Positions 22,178-32,093 of a stretch of DNA of 64,000 nt are shown here, piece by piece. The notes beneath the pieces are model-generated. The model did no database searches and had not been told where the DNA came from. It saw only the letters and a program-made list of their open reading frames with translations. Within the stretch, counting starts at the first letter, position 1, and the number at the start of each line of letters is the position of its first letter. The position numbers and the translations under genes are program-made. The DNA is from Leishmania infantum JPCM5 (lineage: Eukaryota > Euglenozoa > Kinetoplastea > Trypanosomatida > Trypanosomatidae): positions 1,188,001-1,252,000 of the forward strand of contig NC_009415.2 in the NCBI RefSeq assembly GCF_000002875.2, read 5' to 3'.

Positions 22178-23281
22178 CTAGAGAGCTCGGCGGTATGTAA
22201 AGTTTGGGTCGTCCATGGCGTGATCGAGGGCGATAATATTGTACATCTCGGGTGGCAGCTCGTAGCTGTAGATCTCCTCCATCTCTTCCACCGTGCACTC
22301 GCATCGCGTGCAAATACCGAGGTAGATGAGATGGTCCGACACTCTTGTGCCGAACACGCTGTTGCTGCAGAGCGGGTCCTCGGAGAAGCCGGTGCCCCGG
22401 CACAGATGGTACTTTTCGCCGTCCGTGGGGTACCACACTTCCCGTGGCATGTGCACATAGCTAAACGTGCGCGGTGGCACGTGCGGCACAGGGTCCCTTG
22501 CGTGGGTGAGGCGAAACGACCGCTTCCTGGTCAGGATAGACAGAGACCAGTTCGAGAAGTACCCGTTTCCCACGCGTGGTTCACCAAATGTGTAGAGCTC
22601 CACCGGCGCCAGGTGCAATGGCGGGGACACCGCACCGCGGGACTGCACGTCCTTGCCCAGTACGTCAGCCTCCAACATGTTCCACGTTGTGAGCTCGACG
22701 GCAGCGAGCATGGCCATTGCACCACCGAGGGAGTGGCCGGTGATGAAGAGGGTGTAGAAGGGATACCGCGCATGTAACAACAGCACATCTTCGATCATCT
22801 GTGTGCGAAGGCTGCTGTAAGCGCTGTAGAAGCCGCGGTGAATCTTGCAGCCCTTTCCGCAGCCGGGGTGCGGGTATGGCGTGAGCCAGAAGTCCAAATT
22901 TTGAAGCCAGTTCACCGTGTTGTACGTACCGCGGAAGGCCACGACAATCCGCTCCGCGTCATGGTCAACGCCGCTGTATCCGACGTTGCCAGTCGAGGTG
23001 TTTTCGTAGATGTTGAAGACGTGAAAATCAGGAGTGGCGTTGGAGCAGGTGTTGCCGCAGCTCCAGTGCCTCAAATTTTCCACTTCGCAGTATGCGGCCT
23101 TGGAAAAGTGCAGCGCTTTCCATCCATCGGTGACGTTGTAACGCGCTGAGTTCACGCCAACGATGGTCGCTTCACTATCCTTCGTCCGGAGAGTCGAGAC
23201 GGTGTACAGGGTCAGAAACACGATCAGGCCAGCGACGACTGTGGTGAAGCCCACCAACCTGTACAAGTACAACTGCGTCAT
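22178..23281 (-). CDS. Class 3 (fungal-type) lipase, membrane-anchored, 367 aa
   Basis: This is an α/β-hydrolase of the lipase class 3 family, which hydrolyses ester bonds of tri- or monoacylglycerols and related lipids. The nucleophile elbow GHSLGG puts the catalytic serine at residue 184. Asp263 (HARDPVPHVPP) and His317 (VSDHLIYLG) complete the expected triad. IVVAFRGT upstream is the conserved oxyanion strand. Residues about 8-28 form one hydrophobic segment (LVGFTTVVAGLIVFLTLYTV), fitting a signal anchor, and several cysteines (GNTCSN, GCGKGC, CTRCEC) and N-x-S/T sites fit a lumenal or secreted catalytic domain. The ATG at 23281 is chosen because an AG acceptor lies a few bases upstream. 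The substrate cannot be told from sequence. Confidence 0.93.
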   Translation of the reverse strand: MTQLYLYRLVGFTTVVAGLIVFLTLYTVSTLRTKDSEATIVGVNSARYNVTDGWKALHFSKAAYCEVENLRHWSCGNTCSNATPDFHVFNIYENTSTGNVGYSGVDHDAERIVVAFRGTYNTVNWLQNLDFWLTPYPHPGCGKGCKIHRGFYSAYSSLRTQMIEDVLLLHARYPFYTLFITGHSLGGAMAMLAAVELTTWNMLEADVLGKDVQSRGAVSPPLHLAPVELYTFGEPRVGNGYFSNWSLSILTRKRSFRLTHARDPVPHVPPRTFSYVHMPREVWYPTDGEKYHLCRGTGFSEDPLCSNSVFGTRVSDHLIYLGICTRCECTVEEMEEIYSYELPPEMYNIIALDHAMDDPNFTYRRAL

Positions 23282-23286
23282 TCTTC

Positions 23287-23327
23287 CTGCAAGAGTGATG
23301 AGACCTGGGCGTATGAAGAAGGAAGAA
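23287..23327 (-). promoter_or_regulatory. Candidate trans-splice acceptor for the lipase
   Basis: On the minus strand, a pyrimidine tract (TTCTTCCTTCTTC, 23315-23327) is followed by CTTGCAG, with the AG at 23287-23288, five bases before the ATG. This is the usual trypanosomatid arrangement for spliced-leader addition. The 5' UTR would be very short. Confidence 0.55.
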
Positions 23328-24437
23328 CCATCCCCGGGTTCAAAAAAAAAGAAACAAGTCCCCCGCAGAGGTGCACAGGACCGTGGCGAGCTCCTGAGCT
23401 GGAGAGAGCAACAAAAAAAGCTTAGATGGAAAGCCAAAGAAGCAAACCGTGCGCAGCTCTGCTAGAGCGCGCGAGAGAGTGAGAGGTGAGAATATGCGGC
23501 GCGGGTATGCCGCTACACGCACTCTTGCCCTGGGAACTCAGCAGAAGAAACAAGACGGAGGGGATGTCGACGGAGCTCTGCGTGCCTTTTAGACGGTTCA
23601 AAAAGAAAAAAAGGGGGTCGGGACGGATAGGGGGGGGGGATGCAGAGCGAGTCAGATCGGTAAGAGGACATGGAACACGCGCGCGACCACGTAATCGACG
23701 TCTGAGCGTCGAGAAGCTGCAGTCAAGATCGGCTAGTGAAGGGCATGCAACTTCTTCGCCACAGGAGGAGGAGGGGTCGCGGAGGGGGCCGCTGCATACG
23801 CTGTCCAGAGCACCTCATGCCACCAGGCACCGCCAGTACCCGTGTCTGCTGCTCGCGTTGCAGCAGACGACTCGTGGCGCATTCGACACCCAGCAGAGCA
23901 CACATACATACACACAGAGAGAGGGGGACGGGGCGGCGCAAGTTTTGGAAGTCGCCGGCTTTCGCGCGAAAGAGTGCCGTATCGCACACGCACAGACCAC
24001 GTGAGAGAGCGCAAGCGAAACGCTGCCGGCGAAGGGGGAGCCGCCCCGCCCCGAATGCTGCTACGAGAAGACGGGTGCGTGACGGATCAAAAGGCGAGGA
24101 GGCAGGAGGATACGACGAGAAACACAAAGCAAACGCAGGAGGAGGGGATGGAGAGAACGACGACGACAGCACGCCCAAAATGGTGAGAATAGGCAAGCAG
24201 ACACGCAGGCACGAAGAGAGGGGCTCAAAAAACGCAACGGAAAGGCAACGATCAAGCGCTGGCGGAGCAGGTGCTCCCCACGTTGACAACGGCAACACGT
24301 GAAGAATGCCTGCGGGGAAAATAAAAAAAAAACAGAATATTGGAAAAAGCAAAAATAACAGCCGTGACAGTACGCACAAGAGAGAAGTGCACGACGCAGC
24401 CGTGGCACACATCCACTGGCCAATGGAGAAAGGAGCT
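23328..24437. other. 1.1 kb spacer upstream of the lipase
   Basis: I see no gene in 23328-24437. The plus strand is purine-rich with a G-run (23630-23639). Frames on the minus strand here are Cys/Leu/Phe-rich spacer readthrough. Confidence 0.5.
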
Positions 24438-25161
24438 TCAGGCGTTCCTCGAGTCCCGTCTTTCGTCACGGTAGGCCGGATCACCAGGACGGGGTGCCAG
24501 AGGAGCGACCGGATAAGCGCCGAGGTAGGCTCTCATACCGGTACCGGCGACCGGAGCTGAACTGGCTTGATGATAGGGAGCGCTCAGGCCCGAGACGCTC
24601 CTGCCACACGCCATTGATGGCGCACTGTAGGGCACTGCACCACCTCTCCTGTACGCGCTGTACGCGCCGGGAAAAGTGTGTGTGCGTGTGATCAGCGAGA
24701 CAAGTACGCATTCAAGATGGCTGCGTCTGTGCAGCCATGGACCCGCGCCAGCAGCAGAGGCGTCGGCCCCAGAGGGGGCTTGCGGGGCGCCGCACCCGCC
24801 GGCACTTTGCGCTGAAGAGTATGAGCACACAGAGTATGGCGAGCCCCCCTCCCGAGGGACGGGGACTTGCGAGCCTGTGCGGTGAATGCAGCACGCCACA
24901 AACGCCTCTAGCTCTCGCTGTTCACGGCGTCGTGTCCCAAAGTCACGCGCGCCGAGTGTCGCGCGACGCACAACAAGGCACGATCGCCCCCCCCCCCACT
25001 CGCCCCTCCCCTATGACGCACCATGACGGTCCATCTGTTCTCGATGCACCGATTGCGGCAAGAGATGCGTTTGATGACTCGGCGACGCAAGTCCTCTGCC
25101 TTCTCCTGCACCAGGCGCACCGGCAGACGCCCACCGCATCGTCGGCCCCCTCTCTCACCAT
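24438..25161 (-). pseudogene. Possible broken gene, unidentified
   Basis: Coding-like stretches in different minus frames follow each other downstream of a good splice-acceptor-like site. The start would be the ATG at 25161 (MVREGADDAVGVCR). Within about 15 codons the protein-like signal moves to another frame (LVQEKAEDLRRRVIKRISC..., from about 25120), which meets a stop near 24908 and reopens. A third frame then carries a Tyr/Pro/Gly/Ser-rich end (GAYSAYRRGGAVPYSAP... to RDERRDSRNA, stop at 24438). I do not recognise the protein. It may be a gene remnant with several indels or spacer that happens to look coding. The acceptor-like site and charged helical stretch favour a remnant. Confidence 0.35.
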
Positions 25162-25182
25162 GTTACGGTAGTATATGATTCG

Positions 25183-25222
25183 CTGTTGCGGGCAAGGCAA
25201 GGCAAGACAAGGCAAGAGAGAG
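25183..25222 (-). promoter_or_regulatory. Candidate trans-splice acceptor with (TTGCC)n pyrimidine tract
   Basis: On the plus strand a tandem GGCAA series (with one GACAA) occupies about 25190-25215. On the minus strand it gives a (TTGCC)n tract followed by CGCAACAG, with the AG at 25183-25184, about 20 bases before the ATG at 25161. It looks like a functional acceptor in front of the broken reading frame. Confidence 0.4.
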
Positions 25223-25613
25223 TGGGTTTGTGCATGTGACACCTCCCGTGCACAAGGGAGGTGATGAGACTCGCAGAAGCGCACGCGCACGCTGAGGCGA
25301 AAAGGACATGCGCTCAAGCAGAGACACAAAACAACAGAAGGAGGGAGGAGGGTGGGGGAGGACTGCGCGACGCCCACGCGCAGGTCTCTACTTACACCTG
25401 CGATGCTCACGACCTACATCAGTCTCCCGTGAGCAGTCACTGGCGCATGCCCTTCTCTCGCTTGTCCATGTCGATGAGCACAGAGACGCAGGGGCACCGG
25501 TTCAGCTGGTGTGAAGACAAATTACTGCACACACACTATCGCCACCAGCGGCCCTGGAGGGGCGTTCCTCGCATCCTCCCCCCTCCCCTTACGCGCGTCG
25601 CTGGCTAGACGTC

Positions 25614-27107
25614 CTACACCGGTTCTGCAGCCCTCCTCGCAGCCTTTGCAGCGACTTCCGAGCCGTAGTAGAAAGGAAGGAACTCGGTGCGGCAAGTGAT
25701 GGCCTGACGCGAGGGTGCACGCAACCCCAGCGAGTGCGCCACCGGCGCAGCCGACTGCAACGCGGGTGTCAGTTGCCGATTCCCCGGTAGTGGCTGCCAC
25801 TTGAACGCCCGCCTGTGCGTTGCCTGAAATCCATCGACGTAGTCCCTTAGGCTCTGCTGACTTGGCAGAGTAACGAAGGCGAGCCCATCTGGCTTCAGGG
25901 GCGGAGCAGCAGGGGCGTGAGGGTCGGAGAAGACCGAGTCGGGACAGCCATCGAGATAGTTGGCGCAGTCAGCCTCCTCGTGCCTCGGCGCAGAGCATTC
26001 GTTTTCACATCCTTCACTTGAGTTGGCGCCTTGCAAGCTGTTGCTCGAAAGCGTGCGCAAGACGTGCAGCGCATTTCTCATTTCCGTGCCTACGCTGATC
26101 TGCGGCATCGCAGATGCCATGGATGCGGAGCAGTCGTTGCACTCATCCAGGAAGGCGCTGCAGGGGATGAAGAGTACATCGGCCGACTCGCCAGACGTGA
26201 GAAACGCCGCGTACGGCATAGACGGTTCTGTAGGGGGGAGGGGTGTGGAAGTGGTCGCCGCGCCGGTATCAGAGGTACCCCTTGCTAGTGGTCCGTTGTA
26301 CTCCACCGCCTCCATCAAGGAGAGCGGCAGAGAGCGTGCAACTGCGCCGTTCTCCGCCACAAAGAGAATGTCCCTCTCCGTGATGCACGAGTACACGTGG
26401 CTAATGTAAATCCCTACGCGCCCGCGCGGGTCGCACCCCATCATCCTGCCATAAATGCAGGTGTACACGACGGCGACGGCAAGTTGATGAAAAGCTGGCT
26501 GAAGGTAGAGCGGAAAGCTTGCCAGTCGCAGCCCATTGCGCGGGTCGACCCCGGTGCGGAGGCCGCCGTGAAGAGGAAAGCGCAATCCATCCCTGATAAG
26601 CGTGTCGACAGCCAGTGTGACGACGTTGTGCATAGCACTGTAGTAGTAGCACTGCAGTTTCCAGTCCTCCCGGCCTCTCCCGAAGAAGTTCTCGTCGTCT
26701 TTATTGTTGACGGACCTCTCCGAGGACGACGATATCTCTTGCCTTCCCACGTAGACGCCAGTGGTGGGGTCGCTGCTTTTATACCTTTCGCTGAGCAGCT
26801 TGGGAAGCCGCTGCAGCTCAGCCTCACTTTCCGGGTCGCTTCTGTCCAGTCGCGAGTAGGCGACACCCGATATGGTCATAATCAGCACGTCGCTCACTTC
26901 GACATTCCACGCGCGGTGATTCATTGCATGGCTTGCCTCCACGCACTTGGGCATGATGGCGTAGACCGTCATGCGGTGCTTCCACTCCCACACCCTCGTG
27001 CCTTTTCCGCTCAGGTAGGCCATCCGCGTCGCCGGCTCAACGCACAAAAAGCGCAACGACGAGTGCGGCGCATACCTGCACGGCTTCTCAACAGGAGTGA
27101 CGAGCAT
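25614..27107 (-). CDS. Long PH-like family protein, divergent member, 497 aa
   Basis: This 497-residue protein has its first ATG at 27107; the frame upstream is open only to a nearby stop. Residues about 18-50 (LRFLCVEPATRMAYLSGKG...WEWKHRM) correspond loosely to the N-terminal PH-like block of the other long members. Around residue 180 it has GGLRTGVDPRNGLRLASFPLYLQPAFHQLAVAVVYTCIYGRM. This lines up with RGLPPYDPRNG-x-(A/I)-x-IP-M-W-HTF-LD-K-VFYT-RG in the 39262, 43843 and 48934 genes. It is followed by YSCITERDILFVAENG, matching YLCITHDSVLVMRDTG. The C-terminal half is Ser/Pro-rich with several acidic and Cys-containing stretches and no membrane segment. It is the shortest and most diverged of the long class. 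The function is unknown. Confidence 0.82.
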   Translation of the reverse strand: MLVTPVEKPCRYAPHSSLRFLCVEPATRMAYLSGKGTRVWEWKHRMTVYAIMPKCVEASHAMNHRAWNVEVSDVLIMTISGVAYSRLDRSDPESEAELQRLPKLLSERYKSSDPTTGVYVGRQEISSSSERSVNNKDDENFFGRGREDWKLQCYYYSAMHNVVTLAVDTLIRDGLRFPLHGGLRTGVDPRNGLRLASFPLYLQPAFHQLAVAVVYTCIYGRMMGCDPRGRVGIYISHVYSCITERDILFVAENGAVARSLPLSLMEAVEYNGPLARGTSDTGAATTSTPLPPTEPSMPYAAFLTSGESADVLFIPCSAFLDECNDCSASMASAMPQISVGTEMRNALHVLRTLSSNSLQGANSSEGCENECSAPRHEEADCANYLDGCPDSVFSDPHAPAAPPLKPDGLAFVTLPSQQSLRDYVDGFQATHRRAFKWQPLPGNRQLTPALQSAAPVAHSLGLRAPSRQAITCRTEFLPFYYGSEVAAKAARRAAEPV

Positions 27108-28222
27108 CGATGCGTCGATATTCTGTTCAGGAAAGCTGATATACGTGTGGATGCCGCGCCGCGTGATACGTGCCTGTCAGTGCGCGGGCGAGCGCGATGG
27201 GAGACGAACGTGCTCGCCACACGCGATCACTGCCGGTTCCACAAGCGGTGTGGCGCAAAAGGGGCACACGTCTGCCTGTGTTGGGCACGTGTAGGTGCTG
27301 TATACGTATATACATATATATATATATATATCTGTGTGTGTTTGTGAAGAAGGAGCCCACGCAGCGCCACGCATGGAAAGGCCGGCGAGCACGCGGCAGG
27401 CGCTGCTGTGGCAAGTACATACACACATACACAGCGAGCTGATCCTAGCGACAAGCCGTGCACGGAGAGCCACCGCGTCGTGTCTCGCGTAGGTGTATCG
27501 CAAACCACTGAAAGTGTTTGAATAGAGGGGATACGGGGCTGGGGGATGCTTTCCTGCATCACATCACGCGCGATACGAATTAGTGCAGATGCCGTGGCAC
27601 ACGGGGACGCTCAGCGTCCTGCTGGTGAGATGTGCGCGTGTCCGCTGCAATGCGTTGGTGGACGTCGTGAAAGGAAGATGGGGGGGGTGCACGAAGAACG
27701 AGCACACAGTAAGCCAGCGATACGTGGGACGGCCGGCAAGGTGGAGTTCCCACTCATACCTCGACACCTTTGACACCGAGTGCCACTCTATCGGTGTCGC
27801 CCGAGCGTGGACTTCACTAGTTCAGTAGGCATAGCCCTCGTTTCTTCGTGCGAGGAACGAAAGACATAAAAACGCCTCGCATTTTCGATTTAGCACACGG
27901 CGTGTGCCGCCGGACATGCTTTCACCTACTATCGGTCAAGTGTATTGTTGACACGGAAAACGGTCCGCAGCTACGTGCTCCAATCCTAAGTATTCTTCAT
28001 ATGGAAGAAGTCAGCTGTACAGCAGGCAGGCGGGGGCGCTTGTGCGTTTGTCTATCAGCACTCTCAAAGAAAGAGGCAGTCCATCGATAAGAGAGACACA
28101 AGAGCAGCAAGCCTAGCGAGGTGGAGAGCACTTCCCGCATGTGGGTATTCATTAGCGGGTTCAACGAAAACGGTTCACAGCCCGAGCGCACAATCGTATT
28201 CGGCAGTCCTGGTGGCGCCGCA
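27108..28222. other. 1.1 kb spacer
   Basis: No credible gene. Apart from a TA/TG microsatellite the sequence is unremarkable. It would be the 3' UTR and spacer of the disrupted uridine-kinase-like gene. Confidence 0.5.
27300..27346. repeat. (AT)n followed by (TG)n microsatellite
   Basis: A tatacgtatatacatata stretch passes into an (AT)n run and then tctgtgtgtgtttgtg. It is simple sequence in the spacer upstream of the 25614 gene. Confidence 0.85.
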
Positions 28223-28872
28223 TCACATTTTTTTTATGGTGTGAGGTGGGGGGTCATGGCTCTGCGTGACCCTCAAAACCCCGAACGCCACGCCGTTGTT
28301 CTTCCACCGGGGTGCGCTGATGTCGACGCTTAACTTGGACGGCTCAGCGTACGCGCAGTGCACGGGACGCACTGTCGTCGCGTACTGCTCAATGACAGAC
28401 TTGAAGGTGCGGCCGCGCTCCTTTATGTCGCACTCAGCGCGCCGAGTCAGGCAGATGCCCCGTGCTGTACCCACGAATATGAGGCCATCCATCTCTTTAC
28501 ACAGCTCCGCGTTTGTGAAGAAGAGAATGCCCTCGACCATGATGATGCGCGTCGGCGTCGTTGTGATTGTGCTGCCAGAGCGGGCGTGGTGCACATAGTC
28601 GTACGGGGGCATCTGCACCGTCTTGCCTGCCTTCAGCTCGCAAACGTGCGTCGTCCGCAGATCGTGCTCGAGCCACTTTGGGTGATCTTAGTCGGTTGAG
28701 GGGCGCTCACTCTCAGGGATGTTGGACTCGTCCCTGTGGTAGAACTCTTCGCAAAAGATGTCGGTGCGGTTGGGGCCGCGGTCCCCCGGATGAGCTCCGA
28801 TACGATGCTCTCGCTCAGCGACGACTTGCCGGAGCCCGAGGCGTAGGAGAGGGCGAGCATGGCACACACCAT
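28223..28872 (-). pseudogene. Uridine-kinase-like gene disrupted by a frameshift and a stop
   Basis: The order of motifs is that of the uridine/cytidine kinase (P-loop kinase) family, which phosphorylates uridine or cytidine in pyrimidine salvage. From the ATG at 28872 there is a P-loop (ASGSGKSSLSESIVSELI). The frame must then shift near the C-run at 28783-28787 to continue as DIFCEEFYHRDES. An in-frame TAA (28688-28690) stands immediately before DHPKWLEHDL, where the family has (N)FDHPxA. After it the frame continues cleanly through PPYDYVHHARS, IIMVEGILFF, CDIKERGRTFKSVIEQY and KLSVDISAPRWKNNGVA to the stop at 28223. Both ends are intact and only these two lesions are seen. It is therefore a young pseudogene or holds assembly errors, since one lesion is at a homopolymer. 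Confidence 0.8.
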
Positions 28873-29277
28873 GGCTGTCACTACCTGTGAAAAGTAGCGA
28901 TGCGTCTTTGTATGCACTCTCGAGAGACCTGCACATATGCGGCGGAAGGAGCGGAGGCTGGATCAAGGCAGAGCACCATGGAGTTGTGACGACAACGCTT
29001 CTCACGTCCCCCCCCCCTGCAAGTGATAGAGACGATGACGGCCGCTTTCGGAGACGGCTGCACTCCTTTGTGATGACACCGAAGGAGATCGCATGAAGCA
29101 CAAGGCGAAGAAGCCGCCTGCATGTGGGAAGGCGCACCTATTATTCACTGCAACCAGCTTCTCTTCCCTTTCCCACAGAGCTCAGCACCACATGTGAATA
29201 AGTAAATGCGCGAAGGCCGAAGGGGCACGCGACCACACACACACACACGAGTCCCGTCTGTCACCGGAAAAGGGGCT

Positions 29278-29760
29278 TCAGTACCCCATTTGGTTCTCCA
29301 TCTCGTTTGGTATCGTCACGGATATGTCGTCCAGCTCCGGCGCGATCTTTACCTGGCACGACAGCCTCGATGTCTTGGTGACCTTCGGAGCCAGGTCCAG
29401 CATGTCCATCTCGTCCTCACTTGGGGCGTCGAGGAGCTTCTGGTAGGACGCCGCCGTGAAGATGACATGGCAGGTGCTGCACGCGCACGTCCCGTCGCAC
29501 GCCGCTTCCATGTCCATTTTGGCCACATCGCGGATCACCTCCATCAAGGTGAGCCCCAGTGCAGCCTCAACCGTCTTCTTCGTCCCCTCTGTCTCGCTCT
29601 TGATGTGAACCTTCACCTTGCCAGGGGTGGTCGACGGTGATAGAGAAGGAGGTGGTGAGGAGCACCAGCGGAGGGACGCACCTGAAGAGGTTGTGAGGGG
29701 CGCTGATGCGGCGGGGCGACGCGCACAACGCACGACCCTGGGTAGCGCGACGCGGTGCAT
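29278..29760 (-). CDS. Adrenodoxin-type [2Fe-2S] ferredoxin 1, mitochondrial, 160 aa
   Basis: This electron carrier of the mitochondrial adrenodoxin family passes electrons from ferredoxin reductase to Fe-S cluster assembly or P450-type enzymes. The mature domain begins near TPGKVKVHIKSE. Cluster ligands are Cys88, Cys94 and Cys97 in CDGTCACSTCH, and Cys135 in RLSCQ. An additional Cys92 lies inside the loop. The first ~45 residues are Arg/Ala/Ser-rich without acidic residues, as in a mitochondrial presequence. The ATG at 29760 is chosen for that reason; the frame upstream is open but pyrimidine-rich. It is the last of four tandem paralogues (stop-to-stop spacing about 1.2 kb). Confidence 0.93.
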   Translation of the reverse strand: MHRVALPRVVRCARRPAASAPLTTSSGASLRWCSSPPPSLSPSTTPGKVKVHIKSETEGTKKTVEAALGLTLMEVIRDVAKMDMEAACDGTCACSTCHVIFTAASYQKLLDAPSEDEMDMLDLAPKVTKTSRLSCQVKIAPELDDISVTIPNEMENQMGY

Positions 29761-30451
29761 TCGGAGTGTGTGCGCGCAGAGTTTCGTGATAGAACGCCGC
29801 TGATGTGAGCGGCGTCGGCACTGTATTATCGTGTGTGGGTGACTTTGTCGAATGCGGTGCCTGCACGGCGCGCGGCGCAGCGCCTGCAAAACACCGGCGC
29901 AGAGAGACGAGGGCCGTAAAGGGCGCGGCCTTCGTGGCTTGCATCCTTGAAGCAATACAGGGGAGCACAGGGAGAGGAAGCGACCAGTAGAAGGTGACGT
30001 GTGCGGGGCTTCGCTCATCGTTTTTTTTTTGTTCCTCGCGGTGCAACGCACTCCTCTGCCCTGTGAAGTGCCCGATCGCCTCGAGAAACGAGTCGGGCGA
30101 GCAACGAAATGAATGGGCCACGCCAAAGGAACATCATGAGAAGCCTCCACTTCTCACCCCCGTCTCCGCATCGAATTGAGAGCGCATGTGTTTGTGCTTG
30201 CTTATCATAAATCGCGATGCACTGCTGTTCGGGTGTGCGTCGCTCGGCGCTGCACTCCGCGTTGAAGCGCCGCAAGTGATACCGCGACAGTGTGGGCGAT
30301 AATAAAGGAAAGCTCTCCGGCAACGCAAGGATAGAGAGAGGGTAGAGGCGAGGAGAAGGATATGCGTGAGAGCACTGGATGTATCCTTAGCAGCTAGGCA
30401 AGCCCTCACGATAGACCCCGCCCCACCCCACCCAATGCTGCCGCTCACCCA

Positions 30452-30889
30452 TCACAGAAGTAGGTTCGTAACATTCTTTGGAAGCACCACCTCCAAGCCG
30501 TTCATCGCCGGGGTGAGGGTGATTTGGCACGCGAGCCGGGAGGTGTCCCGGAGGTCGAGGGCTTTATCGAGGACGTCTTGCTCCCGCTCGGACGGCTTCC
30601 CAAGCTTCTTGAAGCATGCCTCGGAGAGATACACGTGACATGTCGAGCACTGCGCGCAGCCATCGCAGGCCCCATCCATCTCCAGCCTCGCCACGTCGCG
30701 AATCGCATGCATCAGAGACATGCCGACTGGCGCCTCGAAGTCGCACGGAGTGCCATCCCGTGTCCTGGCACAGACCTTCACCTTGCCAGGTATGTTGTAC
30801 AATACACGCGAGGTGCAAAGAGCGCCGGCAAGGGCCATAGTTGGCCTCAGCAAGACGCCAGTGGTGAGCAGCGGAGAATAACTCCTCAT
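30452..30889 (-). CDS. Adrenodoxin-type [2Fe-2S] ferredoxin 2, 145 aa
   Basis: This is the second member of the tandem ferredoxin array. From the ATG at 30889, a short basic/hydrophobic leader precedes IPGKVKVCARTRDG. Cluster ligands are Cys75, Cys81 and Cys84 (CDGCAQCSTCH) and Cys121 (RLACQ), with an extra Cys78. The C-terminal strand GLEVVLPKN matches the other copies. The frame is open further upstream, so a start at an earlier ATG cannot be excluded, but the chosen one leaves a compact mitochondrial-type leader. The intervening acidic helix (PSEREQDVLDKALDL) corresponds to the partner-binding helix of adrenodoxins. It is clearly diverged from its neighbours, so not a recent copy. Confidence 0.92.
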   Translation of the reverse strand: MRSYSPLLTTGVLLRPTMALAGALCTSRVLYNIPGKVKVCARTRDGTPCDFEAPVGMSLMHAIRDVARLEMDGACDGCAQCSTCHVYLSEACFKKLGKPSEREQDVLDKALDLRDTSRLACQITLTPAMNGLEVVLPKNVTNLLL

Positions 30890-31667
30890 CGTAACAGGGA
30901 TCAATGATCGCCTCAACCGCAGAACGGGGGTGGTAGGTGCACGACGAGCGCGAATCTCACGCGGTTGGGGTGGCCGCCTAGCGTCTATAACGCGGCGTGC
31001 CAGCTCCTCCGCGAAAAACTTGAAAGAGCCGTCCTTCCCTCGCGCAGTGATCGCACGCAGGACGGAATGGGGAATAAACAGCAAGATGGAAGAGGCGACA
31101 GTGGATGGAAAAGAGGGGGTAATGCAAGCCGATGCAGTATCCGAAGGCGTAGGCGATGGGACCTGAGTGCTTCTGCTGAGGTCGGGCACCTTCTTCGCAT
31201 TTTGGCAGAGGCTCTGAGTAGGACGACGCACACAAGCGCAACAGTCACCTTACCAGTGTTGCCGCTGACCAACGCATCGTCGTCACGTTGGCTGAGCTGC
31301 TGTGTATGCGTGATGTCATTGCCTCACACACGTTGTTGGTGATCAAGATGTGCTCTCCGTTTGTCGACGGTGGCGCTCCATGCTAGCCAGAGCACAGTCA
31401 GTGCTCGGAAGGCCGTCTCGTCGTTGTTCGACGTCAACAACGCCCTCGCTGTACCAGCGGAGCACCACGCCGAAACTTCGAGAGGAGAATCACAAGTCCG
31501 TGAAGGCCACCAGACCCAACAAACACATCCGCCACAGTATCGATGCTGTGCACACCAAAGAGAAACGCTGCTCGTCCAGACGACGTACTCCGCGCTGAAC
31601 TGCAGACTGAGCGCTGCAGCCGCTTTCGTCGCACTATATGCACACATGTTGCGGCCACTTCGTCCCT

Positions 31668-32093
31668 CTAGGAGCGGTTCATCTCGTACGACGGCAGCTC
31701 CACCTCCAAACCATCCAAGTCCGGGGTCAGGTCCACCTGGCAGGCAAGCCGAGACGTCTCCTCCACGTCTAGAGCCCTGGCCAGAACGTCCTCTTCCTCC
31801 TCGGAGGGCCCTTCCATCTTTTTGAAGGACGCCGCCGAGAGTTTCACGTGACACGTGGCGCAGGCCATTGCCCCGTTGCATGTGCCCTCCACATCCATCT
31901 TCGAGACGTCACGGAGGGCGTGCATGAGAGAGATGCCCACCGGCACATACACTTGGCAGTGCGTGCCGTCTCGCTTCTTGACGTGCAACTCCACTTTACC
32001 TGGGGTGCTGCTGAGCGCACGCGAAGAACTGAACGGCACCAACGCCAGCGTGCAGCGCGGGAGTAGGTGACCAAGAAGAAACTTTCGGTGCAT
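31668..32093 (-). CDS. Adrenodoxin-type [2Fe-2S] ferredoxin 3, 141 aa
   Basis: This is the third tandem paralogue, with its ATG at 32093 (MHRKFLLGHLL...). The ~30-residue leader is basic and hydroxylated, then STPGKVELHVKKRDG opens the ferredoxin domain. Ligands are Cys72, Cys78 and Cys81 (CNGAMACATCH) and Cys118 (RLACQ). The partner-binding helix region is very acidic (EGPSEEEEDVLARALDVEE). This copy has no extra cysteine inside the cluster loop and is the closest of the four to the usual C-x5-C-x2-C form. Length and domain borders match the classical mitochondrial family. Confidence 0.94.
   Translation of the reverse strand: MHRKFLLGHLLPRCTLALVPFSSSRALSSTPGKVELHVKKRDGTHCQVYVPVGISLMHALRDVSKMDVEGTCNGAMACATCHVKLSAASFKKMEGPSEEEEDVLARALDVEETSRLACQVDLTPDLDGLEVELPSYEMNRS

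Noticed and set aside
24692..24901. Ankyrin-like wording (GPTPLLLARVHGCTDAAILNA)
   Set aside because: Only one short resemblance, no repeats, and it lies in a broken frame; not enough to call an ankyrin domain.
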